Both the position numbers and the translations under genes were made by a program. From SIG440 sp045631525 (lineage in GTDB: Bacteria; Bacillota; Clostridia; Monoglobales; Monoglobaceae), in the NCBI GenBank assembly GCA_045631525.1, contig JAZQUY010000009.1:1-64000 (forward strand): a stretch of DNA of 64,000 bases. The letters are read 5' to 3'. The notes beneath the pieces were generated by a model that was not told the DNA's origin, did no database searches, and saw only the letters and a list, made by a program, of their open reading frames with translations. Position 1 is the stretch's first letter. The number at the start of each line of letters is the position of its first letter. Shown here piece after piece: positions 45,410-54,128 of this stretch.

Positions 45410-46156
45410 ATGCGAAGATTTTTCACAGAGCCAAATTTCATAAAAGACGGCATCGCCGAAATTTTTGAAGACTCAAAGCATATTGAAAAAGTTCTTAGAA
45501 TGAACGTCGGAGACTCCATTTTGGTCTTTGACGGCACGGGCACTGAATATCTGGCAAAGCTTGTTTCAATCGAAAAAAACCTTTGCCGCGCCGAAATCAT
45601 AGAAAGTCAAAAATCTTCTTCTGAGCCAAAAATATGCGTTTCGCTTTTTCAAGGTCTTCCCAAATCCGGAAAGATGGAAACCATAATCCAAAAATCCGTC
45701 GAGCTTGGAGTTTATGAGATTTTTCCCGTTATCATGGACAGATGCGTTGTTCAAATAAAGGGAAGTGCAGCAGGCGAAGAAAAAGCGAGTCGGTGGAATA
45801 AGGTTTCTCTTGAGGCTTCAAAGCAGTGTGGTCGCGGCATTGTTCCCAAAGTTTATCCGCCTATCACCTTTGATGAAGCGATAAAGAAACTCCATTCTCT
45901 GGAAGTTTCTCTTATGCCTTATGAAGAGCTTGGCCACCAAGGTCTTCATGGACTGAAAGAAATCTTGATAAATCATTCCCGAGCAAAAACCTTTGGCTTG
46001 CTTGTCGGTCCCGAAGGAGGCTTTTCCGACAGCGAAGCCAAAAGAGCTCTGGAGCATGAGATAAACACCTTTGGTCTTGGGCCAAGGATTCTTCGTACCG
46101 AGACTGTGGCAAGTGCCGTTATTCCGGTGATTATGTATCAAAGCGACGAGTTTTAG
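45410..46156 (+). CDS. rsmE: 16S rRNA (uracil(1498)-N3)-methyltransferase
   Basis: A 248-residue SPOUT methyltransferase that modifies U1498 of 16S rRNA. It opens with MRRFFTEPNF, has an N-terminal PUA-like domain and the C-terminal knot with LLVGPEGGFSDSE and LGPRILRTETVASA. ATG 45410 follows AGGAGAGG by 10 bases; a TTG two codons earlier is possible. The membrane protein gene starts 36 bases after its stop. Confidence 0.93.
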   Translation: MRRFFTEPNFIKDGIAEIFEDSKHIEKVLRMNVGDSILVFDGTGTEYLAKLVSIEKNLCRAEIIESQKSSSEPKICVSLFQGLPKSGKMETIIQKSVELGVYEIFPVIMDRCVVQIKGSAAGEEKASRWNKVSLEASKQCGRGIVPKVYPPITFDEAIKKLHSLEVSLMPYEELGHQGLHGLKEILINHSRAKTFGLLVGPEGGFSDSEAKRALEHEINTFGLGPRILRTETVASAVIPVIMYQSDEF

Positions 46157-46192
46157 TTCTCAAATAATATAGATAGAAAGGTCTGGAGACTT

Positions 46193-46681
46193 ATGTCAGC
46201 AGCAAAAAATCAAAATATAAAAAGGCAAAAAAGACTTGAAAAACGTGCAAAAATCGATAAAGCTACAAACCGCTTTATGATAAACCTTTCCTGGGGCCTT
46301 CTGGGCATTTTGTGTCTGAGATTCGTGGAAAATGGTTTTCTTGGAAGCGCTGCGGCATCAATGCCCACGGTTATGAAAGTCCTTGCCGGCATTTTTGCAG
46401 CTATTGCAATCGCCCTGGCAATATGCGGAAAGTGCCGTGTTTTCAAAAACACAGCCCGCACCTTTGATTATTCAATCTTTGCAGCAGTTGTATGTCTTGT
46501 TTCACTTTTCATCGGCTTCTATGCCCCAATTCGACTTTTCCTTGGCGGCATTTCCGAGGGGCTTTTAAACATCGACTCACGCTGGTGGATTTCAAGAGGC
46601 CCTATCACATTGATTGTTGTTTACTTGATTGTCGATTTTCTTTGGATTGCTTTCAAAATCGCAAAAGTTGAACATAAATAA
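46193..46681 (+). CDS. Hypothetical membrane protein
   Basis: 162 residues with a very basic N terminus (residues 1-27) and about four membrane helices (30-48, 60-80, 92-112, 138-156). No family recognised. Same direction as rsmE and probably co-transcribed; AAAGGTCTGGAG lies before the start. Confidence 0.7.
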   Translation: MSAAKNQNIKRQKRLEKRAKIDKATNRFMINLSWGLLGILCLRFVENGFLGSAAASMPTVMKVLAGIFAAIAIALAICGKCRVFKNTARTFDYSIFAAVVCLVSLFIGFYAPIRLFLGGISEGLLNIDSRWWISRGPITLIVVYLIVDFLWIAFKIAKVEHK

Positions 46682-46699
46682 ATTTTAATTTTGAAAATT

Positions 46700-46740
46700 T
46701 AACCCCCGCAAACTTGTTATTTGCGGGGGTTTTGTTATGT
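46700..46740 (+). terminator. Terminator after the rsmE unit
   Basis: 12-bp stem AACCCCCGCAAA/TTTGCGGGGGTT, then TTGTTATGTTTTTTT. Confidence 0.85.
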
Positions 46741-46859
46741 TTTTTTATTTTTTCCCAAGTCTTCTTTTTTCTCTTTTAAAGCTCTTTCTTGCCATAGTTT
46801 TTAGAGGATAACACTTCTCCCAATGCGCAAACTAAGTTTGAGAAAGGAGCCTTTTAAAA

Positions 46860-46997
46860 ATGACCTCACGCTTCAAAAAAATCGTTTTCACGGCACTTGC
46901 CGCAATGCTTATTTCAAAAAATTTTTACACCCCGGTTCTTGTAAATCTTTCTCCCACAGAAATTTTTCAAGCGGAACAAAATTTTGAAACAGCATAA
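46860..46997 (+). CDS. Small protein, 45 residues, possibly exported
   Basis: A short frame missed by length cut-offs. ATG is preceded by AGAAAGGAG at 10 bases. The product begins MTSRFKKIVFTALAAML, a basic then hydrophobic N terminus like a signal peptide or membrane segment, and ends with a polar, acidic tail (AEQNFETA). A strong terminator follows 5 bases after the stop, so start signal, frame and end fit a real gene. No promoter with good hexamers was found in 46741-46859. Function unknown. Confidence 0.45.
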   Translation: MTSRFKKIVFTALAAMLISKNFYTPVLVNLSPTEIFQAEQNFETA

Positions 46998-47002
46998 AAA
47001 AG

Positions 47003-47052
47003 TGGCAAACTAAAACCTTTTCGGTGATAGTTTGCCGCATTTTTTTATTTTT
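47003..47052. terminator. Terminator between the small gene and lysC
   Basis: Stem GGCAAACTA/TAGTTTGCC with further AACC/GGT pairing, then TTTTTTTATTTTT; convergent lysC ends at 47069. Confidence 0.8.
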
Positions 47053-47068
47053 ATTCAAATTTCAGAAA

Positions 47069-48274
47069 TTAACCAAGAAATTTGTCATGGATTGCCTGAA
47101 CAGCTTTTTCTGCATTATTCACATTGATAAGAACAGAAATTTTTGTTTCTGATGTTGAAATCATATGAATGTTGATATTTGCATCATAAAGAGCTTCAAA
47201 CATCTTCGCTGCAACGCCAGGATTGTTTGTCATACCTGCACCAACGATTGAAACCTTGCTGATGTCGTCACGGTGTGTGATTGCTTCATATGAAAGGCTT
47301 GCCTTTTCGCTTTCAAGAATATCGATTGCTTCATTAAGGTTTCCTTTTGACACAGTGAATGAAATATCCTTTTTGTTATCGCGTCCGATGGACTGAAGAA
47401 TAACATCTACATTTATACCCTTCTTTGCAAGCAATGAGAACACTCTGAACGCAATACCCGGCTTATCCTCAAGACCGATAACAGCAATACGGGCAACATC
47501 GTTATCCCTTGCAACACCTCTGATTAACATTTTTTCCACAGCAATCGCCTCCTTAACAACTGTACCATCAATTTTTTCAAAACTGGATTTTACTTCAAGC
47601 TTAACACTGTATTTTTTTGCCATTTCAACCGAGCGGTTGTGAAGCACGTTTGCGCCAAGGCTGGCAAGGTCAAGCATTTCATCATATGTGATTTCGTCAA
47701 GCTTTTTCGCAGACTTCACAATTCTCGGGTCAGCAGTATAAACACCATCAACGTCTGTATAAATTTCACATTTGTCGGCGTGGATTGCTGCAGCTATTGC
47801 AACAGCAGATGTATCACTTCCGCCTCTTCCAAGTGTTGTTATGTTCTCATATTTGTCAAGACCCTGAAAACCTGCAACAATAACAATTTTCTTCTGGTCA
47901 AGCTCTGCCTTTATTCTTTCGGTATCCACTTTTTTAATTCTGGCATTCCCCGCATTTGAGTTTGTAAGGAAACCTGCCTGCCATCCGGTAAGCGAAACAA
48001 CCGGAACACCGATTTTTTCAATAGCCATAGCAAGAAGTGCTATTGAAATCTGTTCGCCTGATGAAAGCAACATATCCATCTCGCGCTTTGAGGGACTTTC
48101 GTTGATTTCATAAGCTTTTTCAATAAGATCGTCGGTGGTATCACCCTGCGCTGAAACAACCACAACAACCGAGTTTCCCGCGCGGTAAGTATCAACCACA
48201 CGGTTTGCAACGTTGTTTACCTTTGCAGCATCTGCAACAGAGCTTCCGCCGAATTTTTGAACAATAATTGCCAC
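47069..48274 (-). CDS. lysC: Aspartate kinase
   Basis: First step of the aspartate family pathway (lysine, threonine, methionine). The 401-residue protein starts VQKFGGSSVAD and has the kinase domain (TTLGRGGSDTSA, YTDVDGVYTADPR) and two C-terminal ACT domains for feedback inhibition (VIGLEDKPGIAFR, ISTSETKISVLI). GTG start with GGGAGG 8 bases before it. It follows hom after 20 bases: hom-lysC operon. Confidence 0.96.
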   Translation of the reverse strand: MAIIVQKFGGSSVADAAKVNNVANRVVDTYRAGNSVVVVVSAQGDTTDDLIEKAYEINESPSKREMDMLLSSGEQISIALLAMAIEKIGVPVVSLTGWQAGFLTNSNAGNARIKKVDTERIKAELDQKKIVIVAGFQGLDKYENITTLGRGGSDTSAVAIAAAIHADKCEIYTDVDGVYTADPRIVKSAKKLDEITYDEMLDLASLGANVLHNRSVEMAKKYSVKLEVKSSFEKIDGTVVKEAIAVEKMLIRGVARDNDVARIAVIGLEDKPGIAFRVFSLLAKKGINVDVILQSIGRDNKKDISFTVSKGNLNEAIDILESEKASLSYEAITHRDDISKVSIVGAGMTNNPGVAAKMFEALYDANINIHMISTSETKISVLINVNNAEKAVQAIHDKFLG

Positions 48275-48294
48275 TTTAAAAACCTCCCATTTTT

Positions 48295-49512
48295 TTATTC
48301 ACCAATAAGTCTGAGTTTTCCCAAGAATTTGCAGCCCTCAAATTCAACAGCCTTAACAAATTCGTCGAGTCCTTTTTCTGTCATCGCCTCAGAAATTACA
48401 GCAAATTCGTTTTTATTCACTTCCTCATCGAAGGTAACCAGCCTGCACCCCGAAATATTTGGAACAGGTGTGCCTTGGAACCTTACATAATAAGGATATT
48501 TCTGCGCCTCGCCCTCAGATTGATTTTCTTCTTTGTATACATTCCATTTTATGATGATGTTTACCTTCTTGTGCTTTATGGCATCAACCACATCGGCAAC
48601 AACAGCATTGGCGGTAGGAAGCTTTCCTGCGCCTCTACCATAGAACATAACTTCGCCCAAGTCATCACCTTTTACGATAATTCCATTGAACACATCATTG
48701 ATGCCCGCCAAGGGATTTGTTTTTGGAACAAAAGCCGGGAAAACTGCGGCATAAACTCCGCCGTCCTCTGCCCTTGTAGCATGACCGATAAGCTTGATTG
48801 AATATCCCAACTTTTCAGCATAAAAAACATCTTCTGCGGTTATTTTTGAAATACCCTCGGTTTTGATGCGGTCGGTAATAACAGCATCTCCAAACGCAAG
48901 AGCTGAAAGAATAGCAATCTTGCGGCAGGTGTCATATCCCTCAACATCAGCTGTGGGGTCTGCCTCGGCATAACCCTTTTGCTGTGCTGCGCGAAGTGCA
49001 TTTTCAAAGGTTTCGCCTTTTTGGAACATCTGTGTCAGGATATAGTTTGTTGTACCATTAAGAATACCAAAAACGTCTGTTGCTTCACCTGCAGTGAGGC
49101 AAGAGAAAAGCGGTCTTATAATAGGAATTCCGCCGCCGACACTGGCTTCAAAAAGATAATTTATATTCCTCTCTCTTGCAATTTCCAAAAGCTCTGTTCC
49201 GTGTGCCGCAACAAGCTCTTTGTTTGATGTTACCACATGCTTGCCTGCAAGCAAAAGTGATTTTGAAAACTGATAAGCAGGATTTATTCCGCCCATGGTT
49301 TCAACAACAACGCCAACCTCGGGGTCATTCAAGATATCATTAAAGTCCTTGGTGAAGCACTTGAACTCACTGTCAGGAAAATCTCTCAAATCAAGGATAT
49401 GAGCAATCTCAATAGGCTCACCGCATTTTTTGATGAGCATTTCCTGATTCTTGGTGACAACCTCACCGACGCCCGAGCCAACAACGCCAAAGCCCATAAT
49501 GGCAATTTTCAT
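48295..49512 (-). CDS. hom: Homoserine dehydrogenase
   Basis: Reduces aspartate semialdehyde to homoserine. The 405-residue protein has a Rossmann start (IMGFGVVGSGV), VETMGGINPA, TSNKELVAAHG, GILNGTTNYIL and the substrate-binding EADPTADVEGYD, followed by a short C-terminal regulatory region (ACT-like). AAAGGATG lies before the start. No T-box or riboswitch was recognised in its leader, so control may act on LysC. Confidence 0.96.
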   Translation of the reverse strand: MKIAIMGFGVVGSGVGEVVTKNQEMLIKKCGEPIEIAHILDLRDFPDSEFKCFTKDFNDILNDPEVGVVVETMGGINPAYQFSKSLLLAGKHVVTSNKELVAAHGTELLEIARERNINYLFEASVGGGIPIIRPLFSCLTAGEATDVFGILNGTTNYILTQMFQKGETFENALRAAQQKGYAEADPTADVEGYDTCRKIAILSALAFGDAVITDRIKTEGISKITAEDVFYAEKLGYSIKLIGHATRAEDGGVYAAVFPAFVPKTNPLAGINDVFNGIIVKGDDLGEVMFYGRGAGKLPTANAVVADVVDAIKHKKVNIIIKWNVYKEENQSEGEAQKYPYYVRFQGTPVPNISGCRLVTFDEEVNKNEFAVISEAMTEKGLDEFVKAVEFEGCKFLGKLRLIGE

Positions 49513-49579
49513 ATAAATTCATCCTTTCTTTAAAAGATAAGGTTTTAAACTCTTTTAAAATTTGTGTACAGATAAATCA

Positions 49580-49608
49580 ATAATACAACAAAATCCCCCA
49601 CAAGTCAA
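49580..49608 (-). promoter_or_regulatory. Promoter of hom-lysC
   Basis: Minus strand TTGACT (49608-49603), 17 bp, TATTAT (49585-49580). Confidence 0.7.
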
Positions 49609-49680
49609 GGAATTTTTGACTTTATGAGGAATTTTCTGCTGCAAAATTTTTAGGTTTTTCTATGCCAACTTTTGTTGAAT

Positions 49681-50655
49681 TTATCCAACCACAGTTCTAA
49701 TAAGGTCGATAACTCCAAGCATATCTTCTTTTGTTTCTGCCCGATTTATAATTTCACGGAGTCTCGCTCCGCCTTTCATTCCCTTTATATACCAAGCCAT
49801 ATGCTTTCGGGCTTCCTGAATGCCACGATATTCACCCTTGTATAAAATCAAAAGTTCAAGGTGCTCCGCCATTTTTTCGGCACGCTCCAAAAGGGTTGGT
49901 GGCGAAAGTTTTTTCCCTGTTTCAAGGAAGTGTATTACCTCACGAAAAATCCAAGGGTTTCCCTGAGCGCCACGACCAATCATAACACCATCACAGCCCG
50001 TATAATCAAGCATCCTTTTTGCGCTCTCCCCGTCAGTTATATCACCATTGCCAATTACATGAATCGAAACAGCATTCTTCACCGCCTTGATTATTTCAAG
50101 GTCAGCTTTTCCGCTATAAAACTGCTCGCGTGTCCTTCCGTGGACGGTTACTGCCGCCGCTCCGTTTTGCTCCGCAACCTTTGCCATTTCGACCGCATTG
50201 ACAGATGCTTCATCCCAGCCTTTTCGGATTTTCACAGTAACAGGTACTTTCCCGCCAACAGCATCAACCACTGCCGAAATAATCTCCCCTGCCAAAGCAG
50301 GATTTTTTGAAAGCGCCGAGCCGTCACCGTTATTCACAATTTTAGGGGCAGGGCAACCCATATTTATATCAAGAAGCGCAGCACCATATTCCAGGGACTT
50401 TTCAGCAATTTCCGCAAGAACCTTCGGCTCGTGCCCGAAAAGCTGTACCGCTATTGGCTTTTCAAAATCCTCAGCATCAAGAAGTCCAGCGGTTTTTTTG
50501 TTTTTATAAAAAAGCCCTTTCCCTGAGACCATTTCGGTGTACATAAGAGCAGGACCAAAAGGCTTGACGATTTGCCTGAACGCCTTGTCAGTGACCCCCG
50601 CCATAGGGGCTAAAAATACATTATTTTTAAGCTCAAGATTTTTTATTCTAAGCAT
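49681..50655 (-). CDS. dus: tRNA-dihydrouridine synthase, DusB type
   Basis: FMN enzyme that reduces uridines in the tRNA D-loop. The 324-residue protein has FLAPMAGVTDKAFR, the catalytic Cys in NMGCPAPK (about residue 100), KIRKGWD, HGRTREQFYSG and GNGDI. ATG 50655 is chosen because AAAGGA lies 11 bases before it and homology starts there; a GTG seven codons upstream has no ribosome site. Confidence 0.94.
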   Translation of the reverse strand: MLRIKNLELKNNVFLAPMAGVTDKAFRQIVKPFGPALMYTEMVSGKGLFYKNKKTAGLLDAEDFEKPIAVQLFGHEPKVLAEIAEKSLEYGAALLDINMGCPAPKIVNNGDGSALSKNPALAGEIISAVVDAVGGKVPVTVKIRKGWDEASVNAVEMAKVAEQNGAAAVTVHGRTREQFYSGKADLEIIKAVKNAVSIHVIGNGDITDGESAKRMLDYTGCDGVMIGRGAQGNPWIFREVIHFLETGKKLSPPTLLERAEKMAEHLELLILYKGEYRGIQEARKHMAWYIKGMKGGARLREIINRAETKEDMLGVIDLIRTVVG

Positions 50656-50745
50656 TCCTGTTGCTTTCCTTTTCACAAATTCTGTTTTTCCTTTTCAATT
50701 ATATTCATTTTTTGCCCCTTTGTCAATGGATAAGCGCACTCCGTC

Positions 50746-50774
50746 TTGACACCTTGACCATTTGGCGATATAAT
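50746..50774 (+). promoter_or_regulatory. Promoter of proB
   Basis: TTGACA, 17 bp, TATAAT: consensus hexamers. Confidence 0.85.
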
Positions 50775-50845
50775 TATCTCAAAATGGGGAGCAATTTTCC
50801 CGCTGCCTTTTCTGGCAAATTATACTTGAAATTGGAGCAATTATT

Positions 50846-51646
50846 ATGGATTACTCAAGATTTGAAAATTTAAAGCGTGTGGTTGTCAAGGTGGGCACAT
50901 CTTCCCTTACCTATGAAACCGGAAAGCTTAATATCAAAAAAATTGAAAGCATTGTGCGCGTAATTGCAGACCTTAAAAACCGCGGAGTTCAATTGGTTCT
51001 GGTTTCAAGCGGTGCTGTGGGCGCAGGGGTTGGAAAGCTCAACCTCTCCGAAAAGCCCTCAGATACCCGAAAGAAGCAGGCACTTGCCGCAATCGGTCAG
51101 GCTACCCTTGTTTCAATGTATGACCGCTTCTTCTCAGAATATGGCCACTCCTCGGCTCAGGTTCTCCTCACAAAATTTATTCTTGACGACCCCGAGCGCT
51201 ACCAGAACACAAAAAACACATTTGAAACAATGTTTGAATATGGTGTTATCCCCATCGTAAACGAAAACGACGTTATCTCTACATATGAACTGGAATTTGG
51301 CGACAACGACACTCTTTCTGCATATATCGCAGAGCTCGTTGAGGCAGATTTGCTCATTCTTCTATCCGATATTGACGGGCTGTTTGACAAAAACCCCGCC
51401 ACCTGCCCTGAGGCAAAAATCATTCCTGTGGTGAACAAAATTGATGAAACCATTTATTCTGTTGCCGGCGGTGCAGGCAGCCGCAGAGGCACTGGAGGTA
51501 TGCTTACCAAGCTAAAAGCCGCCGAACTTGTGACACCTAAAGGCATCGATATGATAATCTCAAACGGCGCATATCCCGAAAGAATTTATGACATTTTTGA
51601 CGGAAAGCAAGTAGGAACTCTCTTTATTGGACATACTAAATGTTGA
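50846..51646 (+). CDS. proB: Glutamate 5-kinase, short form
   Basis: First step of proline synthesis. The 266 residues cover the amino-acid kinase domain (VVVKVGTSSL, LVSSGAVGAGV, VNENDVIST, FGDNDTLSA, GTGGMLTKLKAA). The C-terminal PUA domain present in Escherichia coli ProB (367 residues) is absent, as in many Gram-positives. proA does not follow as it usually does. TTGGAG precedes ATG. Confidence 0.95.
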   Translation: MDYSRFENLKRVVVKVGTSSLTYETGKLNIKKIESIVRVIADLKNRGVQLVLVSSGAVGAGVGKLNLSEKPSDTRKKQALAAIGQATLVSMYDRFFSEYGHSSAQVLLTKFILDDPERYQNTKNTFETMFEYGVIPIVNENDVISTYELEFGDNDTLSAYIAELVEADLLILLSDIDGLFDKNPATCPEAKIIPVVNKIDETIYSVAGGAGSRRGTGGMLTKLKAAELVTPKGIDMIISNGAYPERIYDIFDGKQVGTLFIGHTKC

Positions 51647-51694
51647 TTTATGAAAATTTATCCATAAAATAGTTAAATTTTTGTCAAAAACATA

Positions 51695-51723
51695 TTGAAA
51701 ATTTGCAAAGTGTGTGATAATAT
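51695..51723 (+). promoter_or_regulatory. Promoter of pckA
   Basis: TTGAAA, 17 bp, TAATAT. Confidence 0.6.
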
Positions 51724-51813
51724 GTTATATAAGGGAGAAGTTGAAAAATTTGTCCTTACATTTTTTCTTTTATTTTGTTAAATATTTTCATATTAAATAA
51801 GGGGGTCAAAACT

Positions 51814-53586
51814 ATGACTAACAACAAAAAAGTTCTCACCTGGCTCGAAGAAATGAAAGCTTTATGTAAGCCCGACAAAGTTATCTGGATTGACGGCTCA
51901 GAAGCTCAGCTCGAGGCTCTCCGCGCAGAAGCAGTTGAAACAGGTGAAATGATTAAACTCAATCAAGAAAAGCTTCCCGGCTGCTACTATCACAGAACAG
52001 CCGAAAACGACGTTGCCCGCGTTGAAGACAGAACATTTATCTGCACTGAAACAAAGGAAGAAGCAGGTCCCATTAACAACTGGATGGCACCCGCTGAAAT
52101 GTACGCAAAGCTCAACGCTCTTTATGACGGTTCAATGAAAGGCCGCACAATGTACGTTATTCCTTATTCAATGGGTCCCGTTGGCTCACCCTTCTCAAAG
52201 ATTGGTATTGAGCTCACAGACAGCATCTATGTTGTTCTCAACATGGACATAATGACAAGAGTTGGAAACGATGTTCTTAAAGCTCTTGGCGAAGATGGCG
52301 ATTTTGTTAAATGTCTCCACGCAAAGCGCGACGTAAATCCAGACGAAAGATACATCGTTCACTTCCCACAGGACAACACAATTATGTCAGTTAACTCAGC
52401 ATACGGCGGAAACGTTCTCCTTGGCAAAAAGTGTTTTGCTCTTCGTATCGCATCATACCAGGGTATGAAAGAGGGCTGGATGGCAGAACATATGCTCATC
52501 CTCGGTCTCGAAAATCCCAAAGGCGAAGTTAAGTACATCTGTGCTGCTTTCCCCTCAGCTTGCGGAAAGACAAATCTCGCTATGCTCATTCCTCCCAAGT
52601 TCCTCAAAGACCAGGGCTACAAGGTTTGGACAGTAGGCGATGACATCGCTTGGCTCAGAGTTGGCGAAGACGGCAGACTTTATGCTATCAACCCCGAAGC
52701 AGGTTTCTTCGGCGTTGCTCCCGGCACTTCTGAAAAATCAAACTTCAATGCGCTCGAAGCTACAAAGACAAATACAATCTTCACAAACGTTGCTATCAAC
52801 GAAGAGGATATGACAGTTTGGTGGGAAGGTCTTGACAAGAATCCTCCCGAAAACGCAATCGAATGGAAAGGCGCAAAGGTTAACGGCAAAGAATACACAG
52901 CAGAAGGCAATAAGCTTGCTCATCCAAACTCAAGATTTACTGCTCCTGCAAAGAACTGCCCTTGCATTTCTTCTGAATTTGAAAATCCACAGGGTGTTCC
53001 GATTTCAGCTATCGTATTCGGCGGCCGCCGTGCTAAAACTGCTCCGCTGGTATACCAGGCTCGTGACTGGGATCATGGCGTGTTCGTTGGTGCTACAATG
53101 GCATCAGAAACAACAGCAGCAGCAGCCGGTGCAGTTGGCGTTGTAAGACGTGACCCAATGGCAATGAGACCTTTCGTTGGCTACAATATGGCTGACTACT
53201 TCCAGCATTGGTACGATATGGGCAAAAAGATTCAGAACCCGCCCAAAATCTTCAATGTAAACTGGTTCAGACTTGACAAAGACGGAAACTTTATGTGGCC
53301 AGGCTTTGGCGACAACATGAGAGTTCTCAACTGGATTCTCGACCGTTGCGAAGACAAAGTGGATGCAGTTGAAACAGAAATCGGTTTTGTTCCAAACAAA
53401 GAAGACCTCCAGCTTGATGGTCTTGACCTCTCTGACGAAGTTGTTGACGAACTCCTTTCAATCGACATTGACGCTTGGAAAGAAGACGTTAAGAACCAGA
53501 GAGAATTCTTTGCTCAGTTCGGCGACAAGCTCCCCAAGGAAATCAAGGACAGCATGGACGAACTCGAAGCAAAGCTCAACAAGTAA
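51814..53586 (+). CDS. pckG: Phosphoenolpyruvate carboxykinase (GTP type)
   Basis: Interconverts oxaloacetate and PEP with GTP/GDP. The 590-residue protein matches the GTP-dependent family: FPSACGKTN (P-loop, about residue 247), WTVGDDIAW (Mn-binding Asp), the Cys-containing mobile loop and FGGRRAKTAPL. In fermenting anaerobes it often runs toward oxaloacetate, feeding C4 metabolism or the oxaloacetate decarboxylase pump encoded at 12.8-16.6 kb. ATG 51814 follows AAGGGGG. Codon use is biased as for a highly expressed gene. Confidence 0.95.
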   Translation: MTNNKKVLTWLEEMKALCKPDKVIWIDGSEAQLEALRAEAVETGEMIKLNQEKLPGCYYHRTAENDVARVEDRTFICTETKEEAGPINNWMAPAEMYAKLNALYDGSMKGRTMYVIPYSMGPVGSPFSKIGIELTDSIYVVLNMDIMTRVGNDVLKALGEDGDFVKCLHAKRDVNPDERYIVHFPQDNTIMSVNSAYGGNVLLGKKCFALRIASYQGMKEGWMAEHMLILGLENPKGEVKYICAAFPSACGKTNLAMLIPPKFLKDQGYKVWTVGDDIAWLRVGEDGRLYAINPEAGFFGVAPGTSEKSNFNALEATKTNTIFTNVAINEEDMTVWWEGLDKNPPENAIEWKGAKVNGKEYTAEGNKLAHPNSRFTAPAKNCPCISSEFENPQGVPISAIVFGGRRAKTAPLVYQARDWDHGVFVGATMASETTAAAAGAVGVVRRDPMAMRPFVGYNMADYFQHWYDMGKKIQNPPKIFNVNWFRLDKDGNFMWPGFGDNMRVLNWILDRCEDKVDAVETEIGFVPNKEDLQLDGLDLSDEVVDELLSIDIDAWKEDVKNQREFFAQFGDKLPKEIKDSMDELEAKLNK

Positions 53587-53598
53587 TTTAAGCATTTT

Positions 53599-53636
53599 AA
53601 AAGGACACCTTTCGAGGTGTCCTTTTTCTTTTAACT
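53599..53636. terminator. Terminator of pckG
   Basis: AAAGGACACCT-TTCG-AGGTGTCCTTT with a long T-run. Confidence 0.88.
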
Positions 53637-53637
53637 T

Positions 53638-53892
53638 TCATTTTTTCATGCTGATAAGCTTTTCTGCCATGATATATCCCGCTTCTTTGTCAAGTCGACT
53701 TGAACCCAGATGGGATTCATAGATGGTATCAAAGAACATATCCCTTGTGGGTACATATCCAAAAGCCTCGTTGCAAAGTGTTGCCACAAGATTTATGCCC
53801 GTTCCATCGCCCTTTTTAACCATAGCTCTGGCATAGGTCTATCCAGAACATCCTGTCTCCTTCGGCGGTATAAATTCTGTACAAGAAATCAT
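53638..53892 (-). pseudogene. Remnant of a larger enzyme gene (start and C terminus only)
   Basis: On the minus strand a good ribosome site (TTGGAGGAG) and ATG (53892) start a frame MISCTEFIPPKE that stops after 17 codons. About 60 bases on, in another frame, a 61-residue piece begins: VATLCNEAFGYVPTRDMF ... SSRLDKEAGYIMAE. The first piece looks like the N terminus and the second like the C terminus of one conserved protein (the second pattern is familiar from ceramidase-like/uncharacterised enzyme ends), with several hundred codons deleted between. Function of the intact form not assigned. Confidence 0.55.
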
Positions 53893-54044
53893 CTTTATCT
53901 CCTCCAAAACAATTTTTGTTTTGCCTTTCTAAAGTCATTATATAATACAAGGAAACTTAACGGATATTTTTTTCGTTAGACGTCCTCTCAAAGCAAATAA
54001 AAAGCGGAAACGCATATATTTTCCACCCAATTATTGTTTTTTTC

Positions 54045-54073
54045 TTGACATGTTACAATATTTAAGGTTAAAT
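54045..54073 (+). promoter_or_regulatory. Promoter of the glycosidase-esterase pair
   Basis: TTGACA, 17 bp, TTAAAT. Between it and the remnant upstream (53893-54044) I see no further feature. Confidence 0.55.
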
Positions 54074-54128
54074 AAATTTAGAAATGATTATAATTCCCGC
54101 AAGGAATCCATTAAGGAGTGAAATCACA

